From contig NZ_CP187232.1 in NCBI RefSeq assembly GCF_049674955.1, forward strand, positions 1,674,001 through 1,738,000: a stretch of DNA of 64,000 nt, written 5' to 3'. Source of the stretch: Sphaerisporangium viridialbum (lineage in GTDB: Bacteria > Actinomycetota > Actinomycetes > Streptosporangiales > Streptosporangiaceae). Within the stretch, counting starts at the first letter, position 1. Each line of letters begins with the position of its first letter. The translations under genes were made by a program, and so were the position numbers. The notes under the pieces are model-generated. The model was not told the origin of the DNA, searched no databases, and saw nothing but the letters and a program-made list of their open reading frames with translations. Below are positions 26,098-36,071 of this stretch, piece by piece.

Positions 26098-27335
26098 CCG
26101 TCGACTACGCCGACGTCGTCATCGTCGGAGGTGGCATCTCGGGCGCGTCGGCGGCCTGCAGGCTGGCCGCCGGAGGGCTGTCGGTCGTGCTGCTCGAGAA
26201 GCAGGAGACCTACAAGGACCTGGTACGCGGTGAGTGGCTCGCCCCCTGGGGCATCCGCGAGGCCCAGCGGCTCGGGGTCTACGACTGCTTCTCGGCCGGC
26301 GGCGGCTGGGAGATCCGCGAGTGGATGACCTGGGACGAGGCCGTCTCCGGTGAAGAGGTCGAAGCGGTGGACATGACCCGCTTCATCCCCGGCATCGGCG
26401 GGCCGCTGGCGTTTCCGCACCACGCCGTCTGCGAGCTGATGGCGGCGCAGGCCGTGGACAGCGGGGCCCGGCTGGTCATGGACGCGGCCCGTATCGGCGT
26501 CACCGCGGGCGCCGAGCCGGTGGTGACCTACCAGACCCCCGAGGGCGACCACGAGATCAGGGCCAGGATGGTGCTCGGCGCCACCGGGCGCGGCTGCACC
26601 GTCGGCCGGCAGATCGGCGTCACGATGCGCAACTCCATGCACCACTGGGGCGGCGGGATGATGGTCGAGGGCATGGACGGCTGGCCCGCCGACGTGCAGG
26701 CCATGGGCACCTCGGGCGACGTCATGTTCATGGTCTTCCCCCAGGGGTACGGCCGGGCGCGCCTCTACCTGAACTTCCCCACGGTGAACAAGCACCGTTA
26801 TCGCGGCCCCGGCGGCGTCGAGCGCTTCCTCGCCGCCTTCGAGCTCGAATGCCTGCCCGACCGGGGCAAGGCGGTCACCGAGGCCATCCCCGCGGGGCCG
26901 CTCTCGGTGTGGCCGTCGGTGTCCAGCGTCCCGGAAGGGCCCCCGCTGCGAGAGGGCGTGGTCCTGATCGGCGACGAGGCGGGCAACGCCGACACGGTGC
27001 TCGGCACCGGGCTGTCGTGCGCGATGCGCGACTCGCGGACCGTCTGCGACATCCTCCTCGCCGGCGACGACTGGTCGCCGAAGGCGTTCGACCCCTATCT
27101 GGAGGAGCGGGCGTTCCGCCTGGAGCGCCTGGACTTCGGCGCGTCCATCATCAGCAGGCTGCACGTGGAGTTCGGCGAGGCCGCCGTCGAGCGGCGGCGG
27201 CGGGTCCGCCGGCTCATGGCGAAGAACTTCGCCGCGCAGGTGACCGGGCTGCTCAACATGGTCGCCCCCGAGGACGTACCCGAGTTTGGCTTCAGCGAGT
27301 TCTTCGCTGAGCGGCTGTTCAGGGAGACGGCATGA
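26094..27335 (+). CDS. FAD-dependent oxidoreductase (geranylgeranyl-reductase/monooxygenase-like fold)
   Basis: The 413-aa flavoprotein has DVVIVGGGISGASAACRL at the N-terminus, GATGRGCTVGRQ in the middle and VVLIGDEAGNADTVLGTGLS for the FAD pyrophosphate/ribityl region. It is not a typical flavin halogenase: no WxWxIP motif was seen. Its similarity is to the broad PHBH/geranylgeranyl reductase class, so it may reduce, epoxidise or hydroxylate the chain. The following gene is an epoxide-hydrolase-type enzyme, which makes epoxidation attractive. Confidence 0.85.
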   Translation: MTVDYADVVIVGGGISGASAACRLAAGGLSVVLLEKQETYKDLVRGEWLAPWGIREAQRLGVYDCFSAGGGWEIREWMTWDEAVSGEEVEAVDMTRFIPGIGGPLAFPHHAVCELMAAQAVDSGARLVMDAARIGVTAGAEPVVTYQTPEGDHEIRARMVLGATGRGCTVGRQIGVTMRNSMHHWGGGMMVEGMDGWPADVQAMGTSGDVMFMVFPQGYGRARLYLNFPTVNKHRYRGPGGVERFLAAFELECLPDRGKAVTEAIPAGPLSVWPSVSSVPEGPPLREGVVLIGDEAGNADTVLGTGLSCAMRDSRTVCDILLAGDDWSPKAFDPYLEERAFRLERLDFGASIISRLHVEFGEAAVERRRRVRRLMAKNFAAQVTGLLNMVAPEDVPEFGFSEFFAERLFRETA

Positions 27336-28201
27336 ACGAGAAGAAGACGGCGCGGGTCAACGACGTGGACATCGCCTACATCGACGAGGGCGAGGGCGAC
27401 CCCGTCATCCTGCTCCACGGTTTCCCCGACTCCTCGTACCTGTGGAGGAACCAGATCCCCGCGCTGGTCGAGGGGGGTTTCCGGGTCATCGCGCCCGACC
27501 TCCGGGGCTTCGGCGACTCCAGCAAACCGCAGGAGATCGAGGCCTACGGGATGCAGACCATCCTCAACGACGTCGTCGCGCTGACCCTCAAGCTCGGCAT
27601 CCGCAAGCCGCACGTCGTCGGTCACGACTGGGGGGCGGCCATCGCGTGGATGTACGCCTTCCTGATGCCCCGCAGGGTCGACCACCTCGCCGTGCTGTCG
27701 GTGGGGCACCCGGGCGTCTTCGCCACCCCGTCGATCGAGCAGCGGGCCGCCTCCTGGTACATGCTCTTCTACCAGTTCCCCGGGGTCAGCGAGGAGCTGC
27801 TGCGCCGCAACGGGTGGCGGCTGTTCAAGGAGATCATGGGCAGGGACGGCGACTACGACCGCTACCTGCGCGACCTCGCCAGGCCTGGCGCCCTCACCGC
27901 CGGGCTGAACTGGTACCGGGCCAACCGGTCGCCCGAGGCCGAGCTGCGGCCCGCGAGGCCCTTCCCGCCCGTGCTGTCGCCCACCCTCGGCATCTGGTCG
28001 TCCGGGGACAAGGCGCTGCTCGAAGAGGGCATGTCGGCGTCCGGCAAGTACGTCAAGGGGCCGTGGCGGTACGAGCGCGTCGAGGACGCCGGTCACTGGA
28101 TCCCGCTCGACGCCCCCGACCAGGTCAACAAGCTGCTTCTCGGCTTCCTCGGCACCGAGCGGGCCGCCACTGAGGAAAGGCGCCCTCGGCGACGGCTGTA
28201 G
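27332..28201 (+). CDS. Epoxide-hydrolase-type alpha/beta hydrolase
   Basis: The 289-aa alpha/beta hydrolase has the epoxide hydrolase oxyanion motif HGFPDSSYLWR, an aspartate nucleophile Asp99 in VVGHDWGAAIAW, and the catalytic His in EDAGHWIPLDAP. An Asp rather than Ser nucleophile separates it from esterases. It overlaps the flavoprotein stop (ATGA) and probably opens an epoxide made by it. The C-terminus is basic (RRPRRRL). Confidence 0.91.
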   Translation: MNEKKTARVNDVDIAYIDEGEGDPVILLHGFPDSSYLWRNQIPALVEGGFRVIAPDLRGFGDSSKPQEIEAYGMQTILNDVVALTLKLGIRKPHVVGHDWGAAIAWMYAFLMPRRVDHLAVLSVGHPGVFATPSIEQRAASWYMLFYQFPGVSEELLRRNGWRLFKEIMGRDGDYDRYLRDLARPGALTAGLNWYRANRSPEAELRPARPFPPVLSPTLGIWSSGDKALLEEGMSASGKYVKGPWRYERVEDAGHWIPLDAPDQVNKLLLGFLGTERAATEERRPRRRL

Positions 28202-28220
28202 GCGGAAGGGGTGGGCGTAA

Positions 28221-29126
28221 ATGCTTGGCTATCTGTTCCCCGGACAGGGCACGGTGCGCGTCGGGATGGGCGCGTGGCTGCGCCGCAGGCCGGCGGCGCG
28301 CGACCGGCTCGACGAGGTCGACGGGCTGCTGTCGCGGCCGATCTCCCCGGTCTGCGCCAGGGGGCCGCTGGAACGGCTGGTGGCGACCGAGCACGCGCAG
28401 GTGGCGGTGACCGCGTGCAACCTGGCCGCGCTCGCCGTGCTGTCCGAGGAGGGGTTCGAGCCGAGCGTGGTCGCCGGGCACAGCGTCGGCGAGCTGAGCG
28501 CCCTGCACGCTGCCGGTGTGCTCGGCCTGGCCGACACCGTCCGGCTGGTGGAGCTGCGGTCCCGGCTGATGGCCGGGGTCGGCGTCATCGGCGGGATGCG
28601 CGCGGTGATGGGCCTGCCGGTCGAGGAGGTGGAGGCGCTGGCCGCCGAGGCGGGCACCGATGAGGAGCCGCTGGTGGTCGGGCTGGAGAACGCGCCGGGC
28701 CACGTGGTCGTGTCCGGCGCCCTTCCCGCGCTCGAACGGCTGGCGTCGATCGCCTCCACGGCCCGCAAGATCGTGCCGCTCCAGGTCGGCAACGCCTTCC
28801 ACTCGCCGCTGATGGCCTCGGCCGTACCCGGCTGGGCCGAGGCGGTGCGCGCGGCGCCGATGAGCCCGCCGCGCGTCCCCGTGGTCCCCAACGTCACCGG
28901 CGAGCCCACCACCGACCTGGACGTGATCAGGGACGCCCTGGTCGCCCAGCTCACCGGGCGGGTGCTGTGGACCGCCACCGTGGCCGCCGTGGACGAGATC
29001 GCCCCCGGCGTCGAGGTGGGGGACAGCAAGGTGCTCGCCGGGCTGTCCCGCCGCGCCGGAGCCCGTTGCCTGAGCATGGCCGACCCGGCCACGCTCAGGC
29101 GCCTGCCGAGGGAGCGGGCGGCATGA
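28221..29126 (+). CDS. Discrete malonyl-CoA:ACP acyltransferase (FabD-type)
   Basis: The 301-aa acyltransferase has LFPGQG at the N-terminus, the serine motif VVAGHSVGELSAL with Ser88, and NAFHSPLM with His195. These are malonyl-type signatures. It should load extender units onto the operon carrier protein, which makes this type II system independent of the primary fatty acid FabD. Its stop overlaps the next gene (ATGA). Confidence 0.93.
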   Translation: MLGYLFPGQGTVRVGMGAWLRRRPAARDRLDEVDGLLSRPISPVCARGPLERLVATEHAQVAVTACNLAALAVLSEEGFEPSVVAGHSVGELSALHAAGVLGLADTVRLVELRSRLMAGVGVIGGMRAVMGLPVEEVEALAAEAGTDEEPLVVGLENAPGHVVVSGALPALERLASIASTARKIVPLQVGNAFHSPLMASAVPGWAEAVRAAPMSPPRVPVVPNVTGEPTTDLDVIRDALVAQLTGRVLWTATVAAVDEIAPGVEVGDSKVLAGLSRRAGARCLSMADPATLRRLPRERAA

Positions 29127-29551
29127 ACCGCTGGGGCAGCGCGATGGTCGGCTTCGCCGGGCTCTCCCGGCCGCAGGAGCTGGTGGGCGACATGCGGCTG
29201 GAGGAGGTCTACACCCCGGCCGAGCGGCTCAGGTCGGGGTCGGGCCGCTCGCTCCAGCACTGGGCGGGCCGCCTGGCCGGCAAGTACGCGGTACTGCGGC
29301 TGCTCGGCGTCCCCGCGACGGCCGAGCACCTCGGCCAGGCCGAGGTGCTGCCCCGGCCCACCGCCAACTGCGAGAGGACCGCCGCCTGCCACACCGGGCA
29401 CCCGCCCGCCGTACGGCTCGGCGGGGCGCTGGCGAAGGCGGCGGACCCCGGCAGTCAGATACGGCTCTCGCTCAGCCACACCTCGGGCCGGGTGCTCGCG
29501 GTGGCGGTCGCCTCGGGGCGGCTCCCCGAAGACGAGATCGGCGGGGGATGA
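29123..29551 (+). CDS. Divergent holo-ACP synthase homologue A (SxSH kept, metal ligands lost)
   Basis: The 142-aa product resembles AcpS-type phosphopantetheinyl transferases over its length. The C-terminal RLSLSHTSGRVLAVAVA motif with His119 is intact. The N-terminal G-I-D metal motif reads VGFAGL (Asp replaced by Ala12), and the helix normally containing K-E reads AGKYAVLRLLG (Glu replaced by Tyr55). Alone it should lack magnesium ligands. A second homologue, 1.6 kb downstream, keeps exactly those residues and lacks the SxSH motif. The family call rests on motif alignment by eye. Confidence 0.75.
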   Translation: MNRWGSAMVGFAGLSRPQELVGDMRLEEVYTPAERLRSGSGRSLQHWAGRLAGKYAVLRLLGVPATAEHLGQAEVLPRPTANCERTAACHTGHPPAVRLGGALAKAADPGSQIRLSLSHTSGRVLAVAVASGRLPEDEIGGG

Positions 29552-29552
29552 C

Positions 29553-30401
29553 ATGGACGTGCGGAAGATCGCGGAAGCGCACCTTTCGGCCTGGCAGGCC
29601 GGTGACGCCGCGGCCGTGGCCGCGTCGGCCGCCTCCTACAGCGACCCGGACTCCGGCGGCGCGCTGAGCGGGGACGCGCTGGAGGCGCACGCCGCCGGGG
29701 TGCTGGCCCGCTTCAAGCAGCTCCGCTTCCTGGTCGACCGGGTGACGGGCGACGACGGGGCGGCCACCTTCTGGTGGACGCTCCAGGCCGACCACCGCGC
29801 CCCCTACCTGGGCATGCCGGCGGTCGGCGGGGCCGTCAGCGTCACCGGCACCGACCTGGTGACCCTCGGCGAGGACGGCGTGCACGTGCGGCGGTGCTTC
29901 GACCGGCTCGCGGTCGCCGAGGCGCTCGGCTACTCGGCGCGGTTCGTGCCCGAGGCCGACGAGGTGCGGGAGTTCGGCACCAGCGCGCGGGCCACCGCAG
30001 GGCGTACGGAGCGCCCCGGGGCCCTGACGCTGACCTGGCTGGAGGTGCGCGACGACGCGGAGGCCGCCGATGTGGACCTGCTGAGCGTGGAGATCGTCAA
30101 GTCCCTGAGCGCCTCCAAGGGCTTCCTCGGCGTCGCCACCTTCGACATCGGGGACCGCAAGTTCACCCTGAGCGCCTTCGACCGTCCGGAGTCGGTCCGC
30201 GCGGTGCACGCGAGGCCGCACCAGCGGGCGATGCGCCGCTTCTTCAAGAGCGGGCTGTGCACCCGGGCGTTCACCAGCGTCTGGCTTCCCTCCGCCGTAC
30301 GCGACTACGCCCGCTGTCCCAACTGCGGCGGGGTCGTGAAGGTCGGCGAGGGCGCGGCCTGCGGCTGCGGGTGGGTTCCCGAAGACGTCTCCCTACTGTG
30401 A
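29553..30401 (+). CDS. SnoaL/NTF2-like protein with C-terminal zinc ribbon
   Basis: The 282-aa protein has an N-terminal cone-fold region (about 1-125, starting KIAEAHLSAWQAGDAAAV and containing FWWTLQADHRAPYLGMPAVGG) as in SnoaL-type cyclases and polyketide hydroxylase/isomerase families. The middle is an unassigned alpha/beta region. A tail with Cys255, Cys258, Cys270 and Cys272 (CPNCGG and CGCG) should bind zinc. The N-terminal half suggests ring closure or isomerisation of a polyketide; the role of the ribbon is unknown. I know of no family combining these parts. Confidence 0.7.
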   Translation: MDVRKIAEAHLSAWQAGDAAAVAASAASYSDPDSGGALSGDALEAHAAGVLARFKQLRFLVDRVTGDDGAATFWWTLQADHRAPYLGMPAVGGAVSVTGTDLVTLGEDGVHVRRCFDRLAVAEALGYSARFVPEADEVREFGTSARATAGRTERPGALTLTWLEVRDDAEAADVDLLSVEIVKSLSASKGFLGVATFDIGDRKFTLSAFDRPESVRAVHARPHQRAMRRFFKSGLCTRAFTSVWLPSAVRDYARCPNCGGVVKVGEGAACGCGWVPEDVSLL

Positions 30402-30412
30402 CTGGAGCAGCC

Positions 30413-31198
30413 ATGTCCGATTTCACCACCGAGCACAGGCTCGGCGACGGCACCCGGCCGGCCGTGGTGTTCATGTCCGCGCTGTTCGCCGGTGGCTGGA
30501 TCTGGGACCACCCCTTCCGGCACCTTTCGGCGGCCGGCTGGGGCGTCCTGCGCACCAACGAGGCGATCTGCGCGCTCGACCGTCAGGTCGCCGGATCCAT
30601 CGAACGCCTCGGCGACGCGCTGCTGGAGTCCTGTGACGCCGCGGGGATCGGTGACGTCATCGTCTGCGCGAACTCGCTCGGCGGCCTGGTGGCGATCGAC
30701 CTGGCCGGCCGTCACCCGGAGCGGGTGCGGGGCATCGTCGTGAGCGGCGCCCCCGGCCTCACCGCCGACCCCGACGTGGGGCTGAGCTTCGACCGCAGGG
30801 GGAGCGTGCGGCCCGTCGGCGAGGAGTTCGGCGACCGCATGATGGCCGCCCTGTTCCACAGCGAGGAGCGCTTCTTCACCGACGCGCAGATGGAGGAGGT
30901 CGGGACCATGCTCCTCCAGCCCTCCGCCATGGTCAGCATGGCCCGCAGCCTCAAGGCCACCCGCAAGTACCAGGTCAAACCGGCGCTGGACAAGGTGGCG
31001 ACCCCGTCGAAGTACATCTGGGGCCGGCACGACCGGATGACCCCGGTCGTGCCGTGGCTGACCGTGCTCGCGGAGTACCCCGAGGCCGAGGTGGTGGTCG
31101 TCGAGGGCAGCGGGCACATCCCGATGATCGAGCGTGCCGAGGAGTACACCGCCCACCTGGTGCCCTTCATCACCCGCTGCGCCCAGGTCCCGGCATGA
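30413..31198 (+). CDS. Serine alpha/beta hydrolase
   Basis: The 261-aa alpha/beta hydrolase has nucleophile-elbow CANSLGGLVAID (Ser nucleophile), a WGRHDRMTP acid region and GSGHIPMIER histidine. It resembles MenH/thioesterase-like hydrolases, not the epoxide hydrolase upstream. It could release the chain from the carrier protein or edit it. No other thioesterase was recognised in this operon. It overlaps the next gene by ATGA. Confidence 0.88.
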   Translation: MSDFTTEHRLGDGTRPAVVFMSALFAGGWIWDHPFRHLSAAGWGVLRTNEAICALDRQVAGSIERLGDALLESCDAAGIGDVIVCANSLGGLVAIDLAGRHPERVRGIVVSGAPGLTADPDVGLSFDRRGSVRPVGEEFGDRMMAALFHSEERFFTDAQMEEVGTMLLQPSAMVSMARSLKATRKYQVKPALDKVATPSKYIWGRHDRMTPVVPWLTVLAEYPEAEVVVVEGSGHIPMIERAEEYTAHLVPFITRCAQVPA

Positions 31199-31677
31199 CC
31201 TCGCCGGTGCTGATCGGCGTGGACATCGTGGAGGCCGGCCGGCTCGCCCGGGCGGCCGAGCGCGGCGGGGCGGTCTTCAGCCACCACATCACCACGCCCG
31301 CCGAGCGGGAGCTCGGCGCGGGCGAGGCGGCGTTCCCCGTGAAGGAGAGCTTCATCAAGGCGGTCGGAGGCCGCCCGCCCGGGTTCAGCTGGCACGACTT
31401 CGAGGCGCGGGCCGAGCGGCCCGCCGGGTGGACCGGCCGGTTGCTCGACGAGGCGGCCGAGGAGCTCACCGCGTCGACCGGCCTCACGCTGACCGGCGGC
31501 GCGACCTACGCCGTACGCGGCGCCTGCCGCCGCGCCGCCCTCGTACGGCTGGCGCGGCACGAGCGCCCGGCGGGCCCGCTGGACGGCGGGGTGGCCGGCG
31601 CGGCCCGGTGGGGGCACGGCGCCGGGCTGCTCGTCTCATTGGCGATCGTCTTCGTCGACAGGAAGGGGGACCAGTGA
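31195..31677 (+). CDS. Divergent holo-ACP synthase homologue B (metal ligands kept, SxSH lost)
   Basis: The 160-aa product has the AcpS N-terminal signature LIGVDIVEAGRLARA with Asp10, and the central helix FPVKESFIKAVGG with Lys50-Glu51, followed by PPGFSWHDFE. The C-terminal SxSH motif expected near residue 148 is absent (GLLVSLAIVFVD). It is the mirror image of homologue A. Since AcpS active sites form between neighbouring subunits, the two may assemble a shared site. It overlaps both neighbours by 1-4 bp. Confidence 0.78.
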   Translation: MTSPVLIGVDIVEAGRLARAAERGGAVFSHHITTPAERELGAGEAAFPVKESFIKAVGGRPPGFSWHDFEARAERPAGWTGRLLDEAAEELTASTGLTLTGGATYAVRGACRRAALVRLARHERPAGPLDGGVAGAARWGHGAGLLVSLAIVFVDRKGDQ

Positions 31678-32689
31678 TGTCCCTTGTGAGGTCGGTCCAG
31701 CCCGGCGAGTCCATCCAGCGCGCGCTCGACGAGGCGGGGCCAGGGGCGCGCATCCAGCTCGCCGAGGGCACGTACGCGCAGAGCGTGTGGATCAGGCACA
31801 GCGGTGTGACGCTGAGCGGCATGGGCCAGGGGCGCACCCTGCTGGTCCCCGGCGACTCACCGCCGGCGGACGTCCCCCGGCTCCACGACGCCTCCGAGGA
31901 CGTCGTCAGCGGCGTCAGCGTGCACGGCGAGGGCGTCGGCGACGTCACCATCGACGGGCTCACGGTGAGCGGGTTCTCCGGCGCGGGCGTCTACGCCCAC
32001 TCGGTGAACGGGCTGGCGGTGAAGGACGTCGAGGCCAGGGACAACGCGGTCTGGGGCATCTACGTCCGCGAGTCCGGCGGCTGCGAGGTGGTGGGCTGCC
32101 GCGCGTCGGGCAGCCAGTACGGCGGCATCGCCCTGAGCTTCTGCCCCGAGGCCAAGGCGCTGATCGCCGGCAACGAGACCTTCGCCAACGCCTTCGGCGT
32201 CTTCGTCGACAACTCCTCGGGGGCGCGCGTGGTGCGCAACGTCAGCCACGGCAACGCGATCGGCATGATGCTGCTCAACCAGACCTACGAGGGTGAGCCG
32301 GACGGCGGCGTGCGCGACTGCCTGGTATCGGGCAACGAGCTGCGCGGCAACGGGCTGGCCGCCGGCGCCGAGCCCGACGGGCTGGGCGCGGCGGGCCCGC
32401 CGATCTCCGGGGTGGGACTCGCGCTGATCGGGACCCACCGCGTCAGCGTCGTGGACAACCTGATCCACGACAACCACCCGAGCGGCGAGTCGGTCATGGG
32501 CGGCGCGTTCGTGCTCGGCTCCTCCAAGGACTGGGGAGGCGACGACGCCCTGGACAACCACATCCTGTGGAACCAGGTCACCGGCAACAGCCCCCTCGAC
32601 TTCCAGATCGACGCCGACCTCGGACGGCAGACCTTCGCCGGCAACCAGGCGGACAAGGGCGTCCCCGAGGACGCGGAGGGGTGGCGGCG

Positions 32690-32693
<4 letters not shown>
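31677..32693 (+). CDS. Right-handed parallel beta-helix repeat protein
   Basis: The 338-aa protein has repeated short coils (VTIDGLTVSGFSGAGVYAHS, AVKDVEARDNAVWGIYVRES, ARVVRNVSHGNAIGMMLLN) spaced about 22-25 residues. This is typical of pectate-lyase/NosD-type beta-helices. It starts with QPGESIQRALDEAGPGARIQL, the capping region of such folds. There is no signal peptide, so it is cytoplasmic. Carbohydrate activity is not indicated. Within this operon it may be a scaffold, isomerase or cyclase, but nothing in the sequence fixes the reaction. Confidence 0.85.
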
Positions 32694-33637
<944 letters not shown>

Positions 33638-33639
33638 CC

Positions 33640-34818
33640 ATGTTGAGATCGCTTCTTACGGTAAGCGCCATGGAGCTGCGCGCCCGTCTGCGCGACGGCA
33701 CGGCCCTGGTGATCGCGCTGGTCGTCCCCGTGGCCCTGGCGACCCTGTTCGGCCTGGCACTCGGCGGGGACGACCCGCCGTTGCGGGCCACCGTGGGCTT
33801 CGTCGACCTGGACGGCGGGGAGTTCCCCGCGAGCGTGCGCAAGGAGGTGATGTCCACCAAGGAGCTCCAGGGCACGCTGACGCTCCGCGACCTGCCGAGC
33901 GCACAGGAGGCGCAGAAGTCGCTCGACGCCGGGGACATCGGGTCGGCGATCGTGTTCCCCCAGGGGTTCAGCAGCAGCGTCGGGGCCGGTGACGGCGGCA
34001 AGGTCAACGTGCTCACCTCCGCCGAGGCTCCGCTGGCCGGCGTGGTGGCCAACGCCATCGTCGACCACATCTCCGCGCTGGTGGACGCCCGCACGCTCGC
34101 GGTGCGCGCGTCGCAGCAGGCCGGGGTGCCCGCGGACCGGCTCAAGGAGTTCGTCGAGCGCAACGGCGCGGCGGGCCCCGCGCTCACCCTGACCAACGAC
34201 CCCATGGCCGGCGGCAAGGTCGACCTGTCGGTGTACTACGGCTCCGGCATGGCGGCGCTGTTCGCCTTCTTCGTGGTGGGCGCGTCGTTCAGGAGCCTGC
34301 TCACCGAGAGGAAGCAGGGCACCCTCAACCGGATGCTGGCCGCGCCGATACGGCCGTGGGTGCCGATCGTCGGCAAGGCGGCCGTCGGGTTCGCGCTGGC
34401 GGTGGTCAGCGTCTGCGTCACCTGGGCCTCCTCCGTGCTCATCTTCGGCTCGACCTGGGGCGACCCGCTGGCGGTCTTCACGCTGCTGGTCGCGCACGTC
34501 CTCGCCGCCACGGCGATCACCATGCTGGTGGCGAGCAGGGCCAAGACCGACGCCCAGGCCGACGGGGTGATCATGGTCATCTCGTTCGTGGCGGCGTTCT
34601 TCGGCGGCAGCCTCGTGCCGATGTACAACCTTCCCGACGTGCTGCAGAAGATCGCCCTGCTCACGCCGAACGGCTGGACCTCGACGGCGCTGACCGGGCT
34701 CGCGGGCTCCGGCGGCGGCGTGGTCACGGTGGCGGTGCCGATCGCCGTCCTCTGTGCCATCGCGCTGGTGGCGAGCGGCCTCGCGGCCCTCGGGTTCAGG
34801 AAGGGGCTGCTCGTATGA
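33640..34818 (+). CDS. ABC-2 type permease, first subunit
   Basis: The 392-aa membrane protein has an N-terminal segment, a large extracytoplasmic loop (about 45-205) and five further membrane segments in the C-terminal half (MAALFAFFVVGASF onward). This is the ABC2_membrane_3 arrangement. It pairs with the ATPase upstream and a second permease that overlaps its stop. It likely forms a heterodimeric export channel. Confidence 0.94.
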   Translation: MLRSLLTVSAMELRARLRDGTALVIALVVPVALATLFGLALGGDDPPLRATVGFVDLDGGEFPASVRKEVMSTKELQGTLTLRDLPSAQEAQKSLDAGDIGSAIVFPQGFSSSVGAGDGGKVNVLTSAEAPLAGVVANAIVDHISALVDARTLAVRASQQAGVPADRLKEFVERNGAAGPALTLTNDPMAGGKVDLSVYYGSGMAALFAFFVVGASFRSLLTERKQGTLNRMLAAPIRPWVPIVGKAAVGFALAVVSVCVTWASSVLIFGSTWGDPLAVFTLLVAHVLAATAITMLVASRAKTDAQADGVIMVISFVAAFFGGSLVPMYNLPDVLQKIALLTPNGWTSTALTGLAGSGGGVVTVAVPIAVLCAIALVASGLAALGFRKGLLV

Positions 34819-35990
34819 CGTCACGCCCGATCGCGGACCGGCTCCGGCCCCGTCCTGTGCTGGCGCTGGTGGCCGCCAACCTGCGCCGTCACTCCAGGGA
34901 CAGGGTCGGCCTGTTCTTCATGGTGGTCATGCCCTTCGTCACCATCGTCTTCGTCGGGATGGCGCTCGGCGGCGGCGCCACGGGAGCCGCACGGCTGCCC
35001 GTCGGCGTGGTCGCCCAGGGCACCGACCCGGTCACCGGGGCCGTCCTGGACGAGCTGCGCAAGCACCCCGACCTCGCGATCACACGGGTGGACACCAAGG
35101 ACGACCTGCGGGTGGGCGTCCGGGAGGGCTCCCTGGCGGCGGGCCTGGTGATCCCGCCGGGATCCACCAAGTTCGAGCTGGTCATGACCCAGGCGAACGG
35201 CAGCGGCATGGCGGCGCGCAGCGCCGTCGACGTCGCGGTCGGGAAGGTGGCCGCCGTGCTGGAAGCCACCCGGGCGGCCAGGACGGCCGGCGCGTCCCCG
35301 CAGCAGGCCGAGGAGTACGTCCGCAAGGCGCAGGCCGAGTCCGGCCGCGTCGCCGTGGTGTCCTCCGGCACGACGAGCGCCCATCCCCGGGGGTTCGCCT
35401 ACACGGCCCCGGCCAACCTGCTGCTGTTCACCTTCATCAACTCCATGGCCGTCGCCGCCGCCCTCGCGGAGAGCCTCAGGCTCGGGATGATCCAGCGCTC
35501 CCTCACCGCTCCGGTGCGGAGGCGGTCGGTGCTGTTCGGGGAGGCGCTGAGCAGGTTCATCGTGGCCGTCGCTCAGGCCGTCCTCATCATGGTGGTCAGC
35601 AGCGCCGTGTTCGGCGTCTCCTGGGGGGACCCCCTGGGCGTAGCCGCCGTCGTCGGGGTGTTCGCGCTGGTGGCGACCGGCGCCGCGATCCTGGTCGGCA
35701 GCCTGGTGAAGTCGTCGCAGCAGGCGCCCGCCATCGGCCCGCCCCTCGGCATCGTGCTCGGCATGCTGGGCGGCTGCCTGTGGCCCAAGGAGGCCGCGGG
35801 GGAGCCCCTCAACACGATCGGCCACTTCTTCCCGCACGCCTGGGGCATGGACGCGCTGCTCACCCTGTCGAAGCCCGGCACGGGCATCGGCTCGGTGCTC
35901 CTCCAGGTCGCCGTGCTGGCGGGGATGGCGGCCCTCCTGCTCGGCCTCTCGCTGGTGCTGTTCGGCCGCCGAACCCGGACGCTGACCTGA
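34815..35990 (+). CDS. ABC-2 type permease, second subunit
   Basis: The 391-aa membrane protein has the same topology as the first permease: an N-terminal helix (VGLFFMVVMPFVTIVFVGMAL), a large outer loop and C-terminal helices including LLLFTFINSMAVAAALAES. The ATGA overlap with the preceding gene implies coupled translation. It is the last gene of the co-directional block starting at 20381. Confidence 0.94.
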   Translation: MTSRPIADRLRPRPVLALVAANLRRHSRDRVGLFFMVVMPFVTIVFVGMALGGGATGAARLPVGVVAQGTDPVTGAVLDELRKHPDLAITRVDTKDDLRVGVREGSLAAGLVIPPGSTKFELVMTQANGSGMAARSAVDVAVGKVAAVLEATRAARTAGASPQQAEEYVRKAQAESGRVAVVSSGTTSAHPRGFAYTAPANLLLFTFINSMAVAAALAESLRLGMIQRSLTAPVRRRSVLFGEALSRFIVAVAQAVLIMVVSSAVFGVSWGDPLGVAAVVGVFALVATGAAILVGSLVKSSQQAPAIGPPLGIVLGMLGGCLWPKEAAGEPLNTIGHFFPHAWGMDALLTLSKPGTGIGSVLLQVAVLAGMAALLLGLSLVLFGRRTRTLT

Positions 35991-36071
35991 TCCGCCATCC
36001 GTATGTCGCTCACCGGCCGTTCCAGGAAGGGCGGGTCCCGATGAAGGTGACAAGACAATGAGGGGGAGTTC

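Noticed and set aside
26094..27335. Flavoprotein considered as a flavin-dependent halogenase
   Set aside because: The WxWxIP and lysine motifs of tryptophan-type halogenases were not found; the fold matches the broader oxidoreductase class.
29123..29551. Homologue A considered a plain, functional holo-ACP synthase
   Set aside because: Both metal-binding acidic positions are replaced, so it is described as divergent and possibly half of a pair.
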